NCBI GenBank assembly: GCA_033239005.1
Contig: BSQZ01000005.1
Span: 4,978,501-5,042,500, forward strand
Source of the DNA: Lamellibrachia satsuma
Taxonomy: Eukaryota > Annelida > Polychaeta > Sabellida > Siboglinidae
Direction: 5' to 3'
DNA length: 64,000 nucleotides
Position numbers and translations under genes: made by a program. Below the pieces are notes generated by a model that was not told the DNA's origin, did no database searches, and worked only from the letters and a program-made list of their open reading frames with translations. Shown in pieces: positions 23,727 to 49,358 of this stretch (position 1 is its first letter; each line of letters opens with the position of its first letter).

Positions 23727-26700
23727 TTGTGGATAGATTAGATAGGTGTCAAGACCAGGTATTATATTTGTTGTGTCAGTATATTTGTTGTATCAGTATA
23801 TTGAAACTGTAATTGTGTTAGTTCAGTAACTATAGCTATTCTTAGTGTGTTATCAACATTTCTTGTAGTGTCGGGTCCCTGGGAAGGGCGAGTCCCTGGG
23901 AAGGGCGAGTCCCTGGGAAGGGCGAGTCCCTGGGAAGGAGCAGCCAGGCAATTCCAATGCTGAGGGCAATGGGTTTCATATTGCGGGCATAGATGTGTTT
24001 TCTGCAGAGAAGCCGGGTTTCCTATGAGGGATAATAAAAAAAATGTTCCATGAATGTGGGACCGAGGTGTCATGGGCAGAGACAGACAAGCTGGGCCTCC
24101 CGTGAGGGATACAAGATTCATACAAGTGAAGGGATTCAATTGTATGAATCACTTATTGTTATATGTATCGACATAGGGTTTATTTAACCCAGATCTTATA
24201 TTAGGTTCTCTGTGTTATGATAATGGTGTGACCAATACTGTTTTAAAGGGTAACATTACCCTTGTATATTAACTATGTATGGATAAACATTTGAATGTCA
24301 TTGATGATTGTTTATTAGTTACCCTAGTTTGGAGGTTTGATGGGTATTCACAATTGTGGATAATGATCTGAATGTCTTTGAAGTAGATTGTGGCTGACGA
24401 GCCCTATGTTTTGTAAGCTACAATTATTGTAAATAGTGATTCTTTGTTAATACCTTTAAAGGAGAATACAGGTAGGGTTCTTATCGTATTCATATATATT
24501 ATTATTTAGTACTATTATTACTAGTAGTATTATTTAGTGGCGTTCTTGACAATGACATATTCATCTCTCATACTCGATGGTATTTTAGACTGCATGAAAA
24601 TTGCACTCATCGATTATGTTGAGATTTCTAATTATTAAAGGTGGTGAAGAAATTATGTTGAGATTTCTAATTATTAAAGGTGGTGAAGAAATTATGTTGA
24701 GATTTCTAATTATTAAAGGTGGTGAAGAAATTATGTTGAGATTTCTAATTATTAAAGGTGGTGAAGAAATTATGTTGAGATTTCTAATTATTAAAGGTGG
24801 TGAAGAAATTATGTTGAGATTTCTAATTATTAAAGGTGGTGAAGAAATTATGTTGAGATTTCTAATTATTAAAGGTGGTGAAGAAATTATGTTGAGATTT
24901 CTAATTATTAAAGGTGGTGAAGAAATTATGTTGAGATTTCTAATTATTAAAGGTGGTGAAGAAATTATGTTGAGATTTCTAATTATTAAAGGTGGTGAAG
25001 AAATTACTTCAACTTTTTGGACCAGTTATAGAATCTTGGCTCACTGTTGCATAGATAATAATTATTGAAACTTGGTTTGACAATGTTAATGATGAAATCA
25101 CTTTGTTAGACTTAGTGAAGCAGATCCCAAACGATGTTGCATCATTAGCAAAAATTAAAAATGTTGACCAATTATTTTTCATGTCTTGGCAGTTTTTTGT
25201 CAGTTATTTACAATCTTTGGTTGCAGATGCTGCCACCAGGGTTCCGGCAACTCTTTGGCCTATGGCCCAGCAACCGTCTCAGCCTTCGCGGGCTTCATGG
25301 ACAGGATTCGAATCAAACTCCAGAGACATGTCTGCACAGAACTTGTTGCAAGAACTGGCACAGCTACACGAGAGTAAGTCACCCAGTCAGTGGTGGATGT
25401 AGAGAAGTCACATTGATGGGTTGTCTAGATTTTACCCAGTTAGTTCCCACTCTGTGCGTTGAGGCATTTCTGAACTCACACTGCCCAATGTTGGCGCCAT
25501 TCACCGTATTCACAACTTGATTATAAATACAAAATGAATGACTGGCAGAGTGGCATAAACGTTTGGTCGCCTGGACAACCCCTTTGTCATTTGTGACTTG
25601 TTACCCACAGCATTTGTGCACTTCACATATGTAAAAAAGTTCCATACAAAACCGACCATTTACTGCATTTTCCATTTACTCAGATTTTCCTATTTTTTCT
25701 AGATGGGGTATGGCTAGATGAGGTCAAGCCTACTCAGTTCTTCTTTAGTTTTAGATCATCGTATTATTTTATACTTACAAATCTGTGTTTGTGGCAGCGG
25801 CGACGGATGGCCTCGACTCGGCCATCAATTCCCTCGTTCTGATGTGTACACTCATGGGCAAGGACATGTGGACATACGTCCAGGGCATGCCGCACCTGTT
25901 CTCTGTTGGGGGTCTGTTCTATGAACAGGTGAAGCGGGACCTGGGACTGGCTGACACCAAGCACTGCAGATTGCCCATCCTGCCAAACAAGGTGAACTCA
26001 TTGTTATGGTGACGCCATTTGTTTTGTTGTGTTTTTTAGTTGTTAAAATATCACTCATGTGTGATACAGCAAGCAACGTCACATTGTGATGCTCTAAGAG
26101 TTCTGGTTTGACTTCACTGCAGTGTGTGTGTCACATGTGAATATGTCACAACAATATATCTGCAACGTTGTCACCACTGTTGTCAATTTGTGACACTTTT
26201 CGGCAACATTAAATGTAAACAAAGTGTTTTTTTTTAAGTTGGCTGTGATAGTGATAAATATGAGCATTCCTAAGTTATGATTGTGTCATTATGAGACTAT
26301 GTTTTAAATGCTAAATAGTTAATACTATTGTATGTTATATTAACAAAAGCTATCTACTTAAAGTTTTCATTGTATTGCATTGTATTGCACATTAATTCTA
26401 CAACGTGACAAAAGTTCAAAAGTGTTATTTCTCAATGACTTCACAAATATTGTTTTGATTGTAGGTGTTTGCCTACAATGGGACCGAGGACCGCCTGGAA
26501 CTGTGCCTTGAACCACACGGTCACTTTCCAATGGAGCCGAACATCGAACAGAAAATCTTAGACTCCGATTCGCTGCCAACGAGTCACCTGGTGGGCTCTG
26601 GTGGCGACCAGGCAGCCGGAGGCAGAAAATCTTTTGGCAAAAAATGCCAACAGGCTCACGTCCCATTCTCAGGCCAAGGTCACAGCATGTTGTCGTCAAG

Positions 26701-29178
26701 CGAAAATATCAGCATGCCACATGACCTTGACATGGCGCCACATGGCCACAAGGTCAGCAAGCTGAGCCACTACTCGGGGTCATTGCCACATCCGGACAGC
26801 ATTCAAGAGGAGGAAGATGAACAGAATGCTGCGGTTGCCATGGAGATGGACACAGAGCCAACGTTTAAGCGGGTCGGGCCGGGTTGCACGGTACTCGACA
26901 CCGACGGAGGGGGCGGGAAACTGCACAATGACACAACACCAGACGCGTTCCGCACACTCGCATCGCAGATACGGGAGATTGTTGCACGGACTGAGACGGA
27001 CCTACAGGAGGAGGAGGAGGAGGAGGGAGCCAAGGCTGAGGTTAGGGAGGCAGTGGGAGCTGTTGGGTGGAGGGAGGAAGGAACATGGAGGGTGGATGGA
27101 GGGATACTCGGAGGTGGTGGGTGGAGGGAGGGACACTGGGAGGTGGTGGGTGGAGGGAGGGACACTGGGAGCTGTTGGGTTGAGGGAGGCACACTGAGAG
27201 GTATTGGGTCGACGGAGGCACACTGGGAGGTGTTGTATGGAGGGAGGCACACTGAGAGGTGTTGGGTGGACGGAGGCACACTGGGAGGTGTTGTATGGAG
27301 GGAGGCACACTGAGAGGTGTTGGGTGGATGGAGGCACACTGGGAGGTGTTAGGTGGAGGGAGGCACACTGGGAGATGTTGTATGGAGGGAGGCACACTGA
27401 GAGGTGTTGGGTGGAGGGAGGCACACTGGGAGATGTTGTATGGAGGGAGGCACACTGAGAGGTGTTGGGTGGAGGGAGGCACACTGGGAGGTGCTAGGTG
27501 GAGGGAGGCACACTGGGAGGTGTTAGGTGGAGGGAGGCACACTGGGAGGTGTTAGGTGGAGGGAGGCACACTGGGAGGTGCTAGGTGGAGGGAGGCACAC
27601 TGGGAGGTGCTAGGTGGAGGGAGGCACACTGGGAGGTGTTAGGTGGAGGGAGGCACACTGGGAGATGTTGTATGGAGGGAGGCACACTGAGAGGTGTTGG
27701 GTGGAGGGAGGCACACTGAGAGGTGTTGGGTGGAGGGAGGCACACTGGGAGGTGCTAGGTGGAGGGAGGGACACTGGGAAGTGTTGGGTGGAGTGAGGCA
27801 CACTGGGAGGTGTTGTGTGGAGGAAGGCACACTGGGAGGTGTTGGTGGAGGGAGGGACAGTGAGATCTGTTGGGTGGAGGAAATTGGCCATGTTTGGTGG
27901 GGGGTGAAAACTTAAAATCATCTAAAATTATAGCTACCTGTAAGACAAGTTTTTCAAAATACATTTACACATTGCTCTGATGATGACCCTGTTCATGCTT
28001 AGCGATTCTGGTTTATTGCTTTTCTGACTCGGGTTCCTGATCATTTATGCACTATAGGGGTTTTATGCACTATAAGGGTTTTATGCACTATATGGGTTTT
28101 ATTATTATTTAAACAGATTTTTGCAACATAGTAGTAACAATGGTATTATAGTTACACCATGTTGCCAACATTTGAAGGAAAGTTGAATTGAAGGGTAAGT
28201 AACTGTCAGCGTGGCATAGGTTCTATGTGAAATTTGGGTTGGAAATCATCATATGCGTAGGATTGTGAGATGACATACCTGTGAGTGTTTAGGGCTTATA
28301 GTCAATGCAGAGATGTGTGGTAATACTGAAAGTAGTTTATCATTGATACAATTTTGAATACTCGGTATGTCCCAAAACTTTTAATTTACCACTATGAAGA
28401 AAGCAGGGTGACTCATGGGAAATTGCCACATTGATCCAAATAGCAATCAATTGGTGGTTTCCGTGATGTGACACAGTGTTCCTGGTGACCAGTAATTACA
28501 CTGCTGCTCATATTAAGGTTATTGAATTTTTAATGCCACCACATACGCTCTGTAGCATACCATTAATGAATCTCAAATTTTATGATATCCTCATCTTTGC
28601 AACTCTTATGCACACGTACAACAAACCATTTGTAATTTTTATATATTGTTTTTATACAGTTAAAATTATGTAAGTATGGATTAATGTGTTTTGGATATCA
28701 GACTAAATGAAATGAACAAAGACATTGATAGTGAGATGGGGGCCAATGGTTATAAAATGAAACGATCTAAGAAAAGGTGGATGGGCAAAATCCCCATTCA
28801 AAACACTTATTGGTAAATGCAAACAAAATGTTAAGAGAATTAGTTAGTAATTTTTTACTGATCCTATGTGCAGCACTCGTAATATAGATGGACGAAAATG
28901 GTAGATTTTTTTCTAACTGATGTATATAATAAATGTGTTCCTCTTTTTAAGTAAACCTTTATAATACAACTCTGGTTTGTTGGACGTAAAATAGGATACA
29001 TTGTATTCACATTCAGAACTAAAATGACATTGTGCTGTTTTTCCAGGAGAGCGATGTGAGGATATCTCCCCCTGGAGCCAGCTGTATCCCATTGGAGTCC
29101 CAGGAGCAAGGTATAAGTGACGTCAAACAGGCAGATATACCTACGACATCACAAAGTGAACCAATGGATTCAACGTAA
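20924..29178 (+). CDS. VCPIP1: VCPIP1 (VCIP135)-like deubiquitinase, C-terminal half, five exons
   Basis: Exons 20924-21181, 21940-22147, 25227-25373, 25798-25991, 26465-27040 and 29047-29178 join in phase (0, 0, 1, 1, 0, 0) and end in TAA; counting the last, six blocks are seen. The first two make a ubiquitin-like (UBX-like) fold: KKVRVSTSDGRQ, then LMLSLEPNITYLGLQLEL, KYGFPPRQL and NGDKVTVEI. Later exons carry GLDSAINSLVLM, MPHLFSVGGLFYEQVKRDLG and RLELCLEPHGHFP, and an acidic tail. In mammals VCPIP1 is a p97/VCP-binding OTU deubiquitinase that helps reassemble Golgi and ER membranes after mitosis, with an OTU domain followed by a UBX-like domain; the order here fits. The OTU part was not found, so it lies in a missed exon or left of the window. 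Identification rests on remembered family resemblance. Stop-proximal sequence ends SEPMDST. Confidence 0.62.
21940..22147 (+). CDS. VCPIP1: VCPIP1-like exon b (UBX-like domain)
   Basis: The borders are CATTTACAG and AAGA|GTGAGT; 208 bases, phase 0 to 1. It encodes the rest of the ubiquitin-like fold, including RIKYGFPPRQLKPPSEG and NGDKVTVEIVTS. GC content is higher than in the flanking intron, as expected of an exon. Confidence 0.85.
23610..23722. repeat. Long palindrome with (AT)n core
   Basis: Left arm 23610-23640 (ATTCGCTTGGATATAGTGTT, CCGAGAATATA) is matched by its reverse complement at about 23665-23696 with one mismatch. An (AT)n tract lies between the arms and a second (AT)n tract follows to 23722. 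It lies in the intron between VCPIP1-like exons b and c. Confidence 0.85.
23875..23937. repeat. Tandem repeat, 17-base unit, nearly four copies
   Basis: The unit is GTCCCTGGGAAGGGCGA. The copies are identical except the truncated last one. Confidence 0.85.
24613..25002 (+). repeat. Homogeneous minisatellite, 39-base unit, 10 identical copies
   Basis: Ten copies of ATTATGTTGAGATTTCTAAT + TATTAAAGGTGGTGAAGAA appear identical over 390 bases. The + strand stays open through the array (13-residue repeat IMLRFLIIKGGEE, 155-codon frame 24601-25068). It is intronic with respect to the VCPIP1-like gene. The lack of divergence indicates recent amplification or an assembly effect. Confidence 0.96.
25227..25373 (+). 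CDS. VCPIP1: VCPIP1-like exon c
   Basis: The exon follows TTTGGTTGCAG and ends CGAGA|GTAAGT; 147 bases, phase 1 to 1. It encodes a Ser/Pro/Gln-rich linker ending MSAQNLLQELAQLHE. The frame is open upstream of the acceptor back to about 25079, through a coding-like stretch (ETWFDNVNDEITLLDLVKQ), so an unspliced or alternative longer exon cannot be excluded. Confidence 0.65.
25798..25991 (+). CDS. VCPIP1: VCPIP1-like exon d
   Basis: The borders are TTTGTGGCAG and AACAAG|GTGAAC; 194 bases, phase 1 to 0. It encodes DGLDSAINSLVLMCTLMGKD, then MWTYVQGMPHLF, GGLFYEQVKRDLGLAD and CRLPILPNK. This is one of the most protein-like segments of the gene. Confidence 0.85.
26465..27040 (+). CDS. VCPIP1: VCPIP1-like exon e (acidic low-complexity tail)
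   Basis: It starts after GATTGTAG with VFAYNGTEDRLELCLEPHGH and runs 192 codons to a GAG-rich end, where I place the donor GCTGAG|GTTAGG (phase 0). It includes polar, acidic low-complexity sequence (QEEEDEQN, DLQEEEEEE) and a possible helix PDAFRTLASQIREIVARTE. The frame stays open to 27313 into the following minisatellite, so the 3' border is the least certain part. Confidence 0.7.
27052..27880. repeat. Minisatellite, 29-base unit, about 28 copies
   Basis: Diverged units of GTTGGGTGGAGGGAGGCACA + CTGGGAGGT start within about 12 bases of the proposed donor of VCPIP1-like exon e. The array has strong purine strand asymmetry (G-rich on +), and no unit contains a stop in several frames, so long open frames on both strands arise. 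Each unit contains GAGGTGTTG or GAGGTGTTA, resembling a weak splice donor. Confidence 0.93.
28040..28103. repeat. Short tandem repeat, about 20-base unit, three copies
   Basis: Three copies of TTTTATGCACTATAAGGG-like sequence. Intronic. The rest of 27,900-29,046 shows no exon. Confidence 0.75.
29047..29178 (+). CDS. VCPIP1: VCPIP1-like terminal exon
   Basis: It follows TTTTTCCAG; 44 codons including TAA, phase 0. It encodes ESDVRISPPGASCIPLE and a polar end TTSQSEPMDST. It fits phase with exon e. A short tandem duplication of ATACGTTTTGTGTGTCGAAT lies in the 3' untranslated region at 29235-29282. Confidence 0.65.
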   Translation, partial: ESDVRISPPGASCIPLESQEQGISDVKQADIPTTSQSEPMDST

Positions 29179-29547
29179 CAGTCGTCATATCATCGACTTT
29201 ATAGTGAAATTGCTCTCGTTTTATACGAATGTACATACGTTTTGTGTGTCGAATATACATACGTTTTGTGTGTCGAATATTTCACCATGCAATACTCGAA
29301 GTGTTGTCGTGAACTGCAGTGCCACTGGTGGCATGCTGCCAAACTAAAACTGTTTTGAAATTGAAAAGCGATGTCTGTTTCGACGGGTACAGGGCATGTA
29401 GATAGAACCTGTAGGAAGATTTGAGACAGCCAAGCGTAGAAACCCAGTTGAAGTAGCCGAACCTGACACCAGGTGGTGATCCTTGCAATATCATCTTGTG
29501 TCCATGCGTTGGGTCACAGACTTTGTGAGTGTCATATCCCTTAGGCA

Positions 29548-29553
29548 AATAAA
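29548..29553 (+). terminator. Candidate poly(A) signal AATAAA of the VCPIP1-like gene
   Basis: AATAAA lies 370 bases after the stop codon. A second AATAAA is at 29812-29817. Either could serve; the sequence alone does not decide. Confidence 0.35.
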
Positions 29554-30030
29554 AATCAAGTCTAGAAAATACATCATGTTTGGTTGTGAGATTAATTTTA
29601 GTTACCTAATAAGTTGCTCAAAGTCACTTTACCGTTCCAAACTGTCCAGTCGAGAGTCCAACTCAGACAGTGATATCAAGTCATTGTTTTGTATTCTCTT
29701 GGTATACATGTCTGGATTAAGTCAGAGCCCCTTGCATTGTTCATTGGCGTTATATACTTTTGTGTAGTTGGAAATGTGTCTAGACAGTGTCACATGAAGA
29801 TGATATATATCAATAAATAACATCACTAAGAATTTTGAGGCCACTTAGTCTCGAAAAGTTGTGAAGTTTGAAAGTTATATTTAGTCTGAAGTCACCTTAC
29901 ACTTGGAGTTGTCCAAATGTTAGCTGAAGACATTTGTCTTTCAAGAAGATGGGCCCAGATACTTACTGTTTGTTAATCCATGGTTAAATTAATGTATTTA
30001 TGACACATCGATGATCGTTATCCCAGGTAA

Positions 30031-30914
30031 ACAAAGGTTGCAAAATAGTGGATGCAAAATGTGCTTTCCGTTGTGATTTAACAAGATTTGCCATCCAAGC
30101 CAAAGGCCCAGATGGCAAGTGGACAAGGAAGCCATTGGCTTATCGAGAGTCCAACAATGTTCACCTACTTATAACCCGCCCTTCTGAGATATGTGTCAAC
30201 CTTGTTTTTAAACATATTCACGCTGCTAGCAGTTACACAATCTGTAGACAATTTGTTCCATTCATTTATTGTCCTCTGTGAGAACGAGTGCTTCCTGATG
30301 TCCAATCTACATTGATCCTCTACTAATTTTACCTCATGTCCTCTAGTTCTGCTATCCTTCTTGAGTGAGAAAAACATATTTCTATCAATATTTTCATACC
30401 CATTCAATATCTTAAAAACTTCAATCTGATCTCCTCTTAACCTCCTTGTCTCTAGAGTTGTTAAACCACATTCTTTCAGGCGTTCTTCATAACTAAGGTC
30501 TCTAAGTTCTGGAATCATTTTAGTTGCTCTCCTTTGTATGTGTTCAAGCGTATCTATATCCTTCTTATGATATGGTCTCCATGCTTGTATACAGTATTCT
30601 AAATGAGGTCTAACTATTGCTTTATAAAGAGGTATAATTAACTTTTTTCCCTTGTATGTTATGTTTCTTCTAATCAATCCAAGAATTTGATTACCCTTTG
30701 AAGCTGCAATACCACACTGCTCTGAAACTTTCATATCAGCGCTTATTGTAACTCCTAAGTCCTTTTCTTTTACAGTAGTACCCAGAACAGTATCTCCCAT
30801 TTTATAGTTTACATTCAAGTTCCCATGTCCTGTATGTAGGCATTTACATTTCCCAAAATTGAACAGCATCTGCTTTCTGGGTGTATCAAATTTTTTACCA
30901 AAAATATGCACCAA
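30031..30914 (-). mobile_element. LINE 3' end with RT C-terminal frame
   Basis: A 249-codon - frame (30165-30914) is intact over the RT C-terminal region: KCKCLHTGHGN, KEKDLGVTISADMK, IIPLYKAIVRPHLEYCIQAW, LEHIQRRATKMIPEL and LTTLETRRLRGDQIEVFK. These are typical of the LINE thumb/C-terminal domain. The 3' untranslated part (down to about 30031) matches that of the + copy at 58-59 kb, for example CCATCTGGGCCTTTGGCTTGG. The copy is 5'-truncated and lacks the catalytic YXDD. It sits between the convergent VCPIP1-like and CPSF3 genes. Confidence 0.92.
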
Positions 30915-32072
30915 TACTCAATAAAAAATATGAATTTTTTACATAAAACAAATTTTCCATCATTACTTGGCCTGCCTAAATCTGTAACTAGTTTGAATAC
31001 AGTGGACTGGTCATGTGTGTAATCTCAGAAGCTATAGCCATGGAAATTGGTACGGAACATGTCAGATAATAAGCAAGGTATGTTACAATGTGTATACTAT
31101 GGTTTGTTTTGAATAAATGCAAATGTAACATGTTAACTAATGGTTGAATTGTCATTATGAAAAGTAAGGCCAAGTAATAAAATATCCAGTCACAGATTGT
31201 GTTGTAACGTTTTTGCAGTTTGTAATCCGTAACATCCAATAGCCTCAAATTAAAGGTTTCGCTATTGGGGAAACTGATCACAATTCACCAAGTTTTGTGA
31301 CATTTAAAAAGAAAGACCAAGAAATCGACTCCAAATTTGTTCTTAGTTGGACTGTCATGGATGCTCTGTATAACGTTTCTTTCACCATCTGAACTTGTCT
31401 TATTCTGAATGCTTTATTGCACTGTCCAGGGACCAGCTCAGCTGGTGTACAATTGCAGCTGTTATGTCATCAACATTATACATACATACATGGAGAAAGG
31501 TGGAGGGGGAATTACAGGAAATGCACCTTGGTTGGGATCAGGCTGCTAGGCAGGCTGCAGACCAACATAAGTGAAGACCTGTTTCTTCCTTATGCACCAG
31601 TAGGCATTAAGAGGATTAAGTAAGTCAGCTGTAGGCTGCTCTTCTATACACAAAACTGCAGTTTATATAATATACCACCATCACCTATGTAGTGTTTAGG
31701 ATGGACGAGATGAAATTGTTTCATGTTGCAACCAATCAGCATACATATGAAGTTGTTTCTAAAATATTGATTATAAACTGTGATACAATCATCAGCTGCC
31801 TCCAAAGCAGTTAAAACTTCATGAACAACAGGCAAACGAAGACGAACAACATAAACTTGATACCAAACTTCACACAAGAAAATACAGGTTCTTGCATGCT
31901 TGTGCTCTCAGCACAGCCAGGAAAGATTCCTGCAACTTACACTGGTAGATCAGTCAAACTCGTTTACCAACCACCAACACATTATTTCCTGCTCAATTTA
32001 TCTCTACAACTCCAGTTTTAAAAAAGTAGGACAGATTCTCCCAATATTCACCGGTGTGAAAAATGCATTCCC
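30915..32072. other. Intergenic stretch, no gene recognised
   Basis: Frames near 30988-31281 (-) and 31417-31877 lack recognisable domains. A TTTATT at 32073-32078 reads AATAAA on the - strand and is the nearest plausible poly(A) signal downstream of the CPSF3 stop. Confidence 0.35.
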
Positions 32073-32590
32073 TTTATTTCCTCACCGACATTTCACAACA
32101 GTTTAAAGCACAACAGACTATAAACAACATATGAAGACGCCATCAGGTCTGACGGCTTTATCATGGCCATGTGAACTGTCAACATGTGTTGGGTGTGACA
32201 GCCTAGTATAGCTTTGTCATGGCCATGTGAACTGTCAACATGCGTTGGGTGTGACAGACTAGTATAGCTTTGTCAGCGCTTGACAGGCATGACAGCCTGG
32301 TGTAGATTGTCACAGTGTGGACTGTCAGCACTTGATGGGTGTGACAGCCTGGTGTAGCTTGTCACAGGTGGGCTGTCAGCACTTGATGGGTGTGACAGCC
32401 TGGTGTAGCTTGTCACAGTGTGGACTGTCAGCACTTGATGGGTGTGACAGCCTGGTGTAGCTTGTCACAGTGTGGACTGTCAGCACTTGATGGGTGTGAC
32501 AGCCTGGTGTAGCTTGTCAGCACTTGGTGTGTGTGACAGCCTGGTGTAGCTTGTCAGCACTTGGTGGGTGTGACAGCCTGGTGTAGCTTG

Positions 32591-47206
<14,616 letters not shown>

Positions 47207-47763
47207 CTGAAATGAAGAAATTTAAAAACTATTACAACCAAACCAGTTGAAACGAATACACATATTTTTTATAAAATAAAAAAATTACAATTAGACAACA
47301 GAAATTCATGTTATCACAACATTAGAACACAGATCGTTGGCCACCACATACATTTGACATTACTTCCAACAATTAGAGAACTGCAGTTTAGGCCAACATA
47401 CCCTACACATTTGTCGAATGTAAAATTTGTTTACGTATTGAAAAAATAGGACTAATAATTTATCAATGTGCCAAACTGATTTGACAAACACTGAATATAA
47501 CTGATTTAATAAGACATGCTTTAATGTTGGTGCCATACTGTGGTACGTTGTTACTCTAGAAGAGAAAGGCACCATGATAAAAACGGGCTAAATTTGAAAT
47601 CTGTAATGTTATCTCGAATACATAAACTGCTTTCAAACCCAATTTAGAAATTATTTCTCATACGGCTGCAGTCATTTAAAATAGATCCTTAACTTGATAT
47701 GAAATTTTCATTGATATACAGTTACTCAGTTATGATGTAATATCCACATATTATGGTTAACTG

Positions 47764-48197
47764 CAGGCCTGGGGTCTATTACATTGCAATGTAATATATT
47801 ACTATTACTTAGTTTTCTTTCTGTTACGTGCTGAAGGCAATGTATTATATTACTGTTACGTCTTAAGCTATTACTATTAAATGTTTTCATTGGAACTGTA
47901 GTGTAGATTGTACATGGCCTCTCAGCCTTGATTGTCTTTATGGACTATTGGATCTAACTCAAAAGAAGCCAGCATTAATCTCAAACGTAGACTCACTGAT
48001 GTCTGATATGTGAAGGTGGCTTACACGAACAATTCCTTAAAAAAAATTTATATTTTTATATGTGATTTAAATATTCAATAGTAATAGAAAAGTAACAGCT
48101 CAATTACTATTACATTGCTATTACTATTATATAGTGTTCTGTTCCATCTATTACTATTACTTTAATATTTGTAATAACTACTAGTACCCCAGGCCTG
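47764..48197. mobile_element. hAT-like non-autonomous DNA transposon (434 bases)
   Basis: It starts CAGGCCTGGGGTCTATTAC and ends AGTACCCCAGGCCTG, giving terminal inverted repeats of at least 12 bases. Flanks GTTAACTG (47756-47763) and GTTAATCG (48198-48205) match at 6 of 8. The inside is rich in ATTACTATTA words on both strands. Same family as the remnant at 44.2 kb and related at the tips to the element at 34.0 kb. Confidence 0.75.
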
Positions 48198-48205
48198 GTT
48201 AATCG

Positions 48206-48420
48206 ATGGTAACCTGACAGGTTGAGTGCTAGAACTTCACACTGACAGTCAAGAGGACTCAGGTTCGATACCCTCTGCTACACTTTCAAAACTTATATCT
48301 TTCACCCCAATTTGCATGTCTTTCGGTTGGCCCCTTCAACCTGGTGGGTGTATATATTTTCTGGAACAGCCCGGAACAAGATTTATCAGCGAATAGCAAG
48401 GAGCAGGGAACGCTTGATAC
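48206..48420 (+). mobile_element. Possible tRNA-derived SINE fragment
   Basis: GGTTGAGTGCTAGAAC followed about 40 bases later by CAGGTTCGATACCCTC resembles a tRNA A box and a near-consensus B box. There is no folding into a complete tRNA that I can support, and the 3' body is not recognised. Confidence 0.4.
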
Positions 48421-48839
48421 AAAGATGCCATTGGCATGTAACTGTTTCCCAAACCCATTAGGTGAAACGTTGCATTATACCATTATTTCTCTACACATGC
48501 CATTTGCATCTTTATATCGAGCACCTACTCCACATTATTCACCTATGAATGTGGCATTTTGTTGGACATTCACAGCTCATAAACTGCTAAACACAGTGCC
48601 ATCAAACTTGGCAGACTGTACAATCATTGTATACAGATTGCAAAACTTAAGTTATGCTTAACTTTATAATCAACTAATTTATGGTAATGAATTAACTAAT
48701 CAATTTATAAATGAACATTATGATGCATTGGTTATATTGTAAAACATATTTTTTATTTATAAGTAACAATATTAATAGTACGTAATATATTAATTATATT
48801 AGTTAAATCAGAAGTTTATGTCTGTACTTGTTAAAAAAT

Positions 48840-49358
48840 TTACCAATTCAATTTATGCTTAATATACGTTTTGTATATTATTTTTTTATAGTAGGAGTAA
48901 TGTAATGAAGCACTGTCGGTGAAATAAAGTAAACGTAAAAACATTGCAGTGCCACGACCGATGCCATGTTTTCTGCCCGCATCGGCTAACTGCCATCGAT
49001 ATATAATCGTATGACACACAGAATTGGTAGGAACATCAGATTGAAGCCGAACTGCTCTTTCAAAAAGTCTAATTGGTTGAATTTTATATGCAGCAAGTGC
49101 TGAAATTAATTTATAAACACCAGGGGTCACCAGCCGAGTTCAGTGGCCGCAGAGACGTAAAATCAGGTTCATCAAAATTTCAACTTCGCTTGTTAATATC
49201 CTGAAAATAATGCTATGGAAACCACCAAAATACTTGTCCCAGTGTTCACTTTCATATAGTTTATGATTTATTTTATAACTGAGCATGTCGACATAAATAT
49301 CGTGATGTTTCAACAAGTTGGTAGAATCAAGCGCTTTGTCCAAACGGTCACGTGACAT
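48840..49358 (-). pseudogene. Unrecognised protein-like frame interrupted by one stop
   Basis: From an ATG at 49358 the - strand reads MSRDRLDKALDSTNLLKHHD and so on to LILRLCGH, then a single TGA at 49140-49142. The same frame continues (TRLVTPGVYKLISALAAYKI, QPIRLFERAVRLQSDVP) to 48840. Composition is protein-like, with leucine-rich helical stretches, and CG-rich sequence lies upstream at 49,480-49,880. It may be a decayed gene, an exon pair, or a chance frame. I do not recognise the family. Confidence 0.3.

Noticed and set aside
26803..27964. Proline/Ser-rich - frames and Gly/Trp-rich + frames
   Set aside because: They overlap the 29-base minisatellite in all frames. Only the + frame up to 27,040 has exon support.
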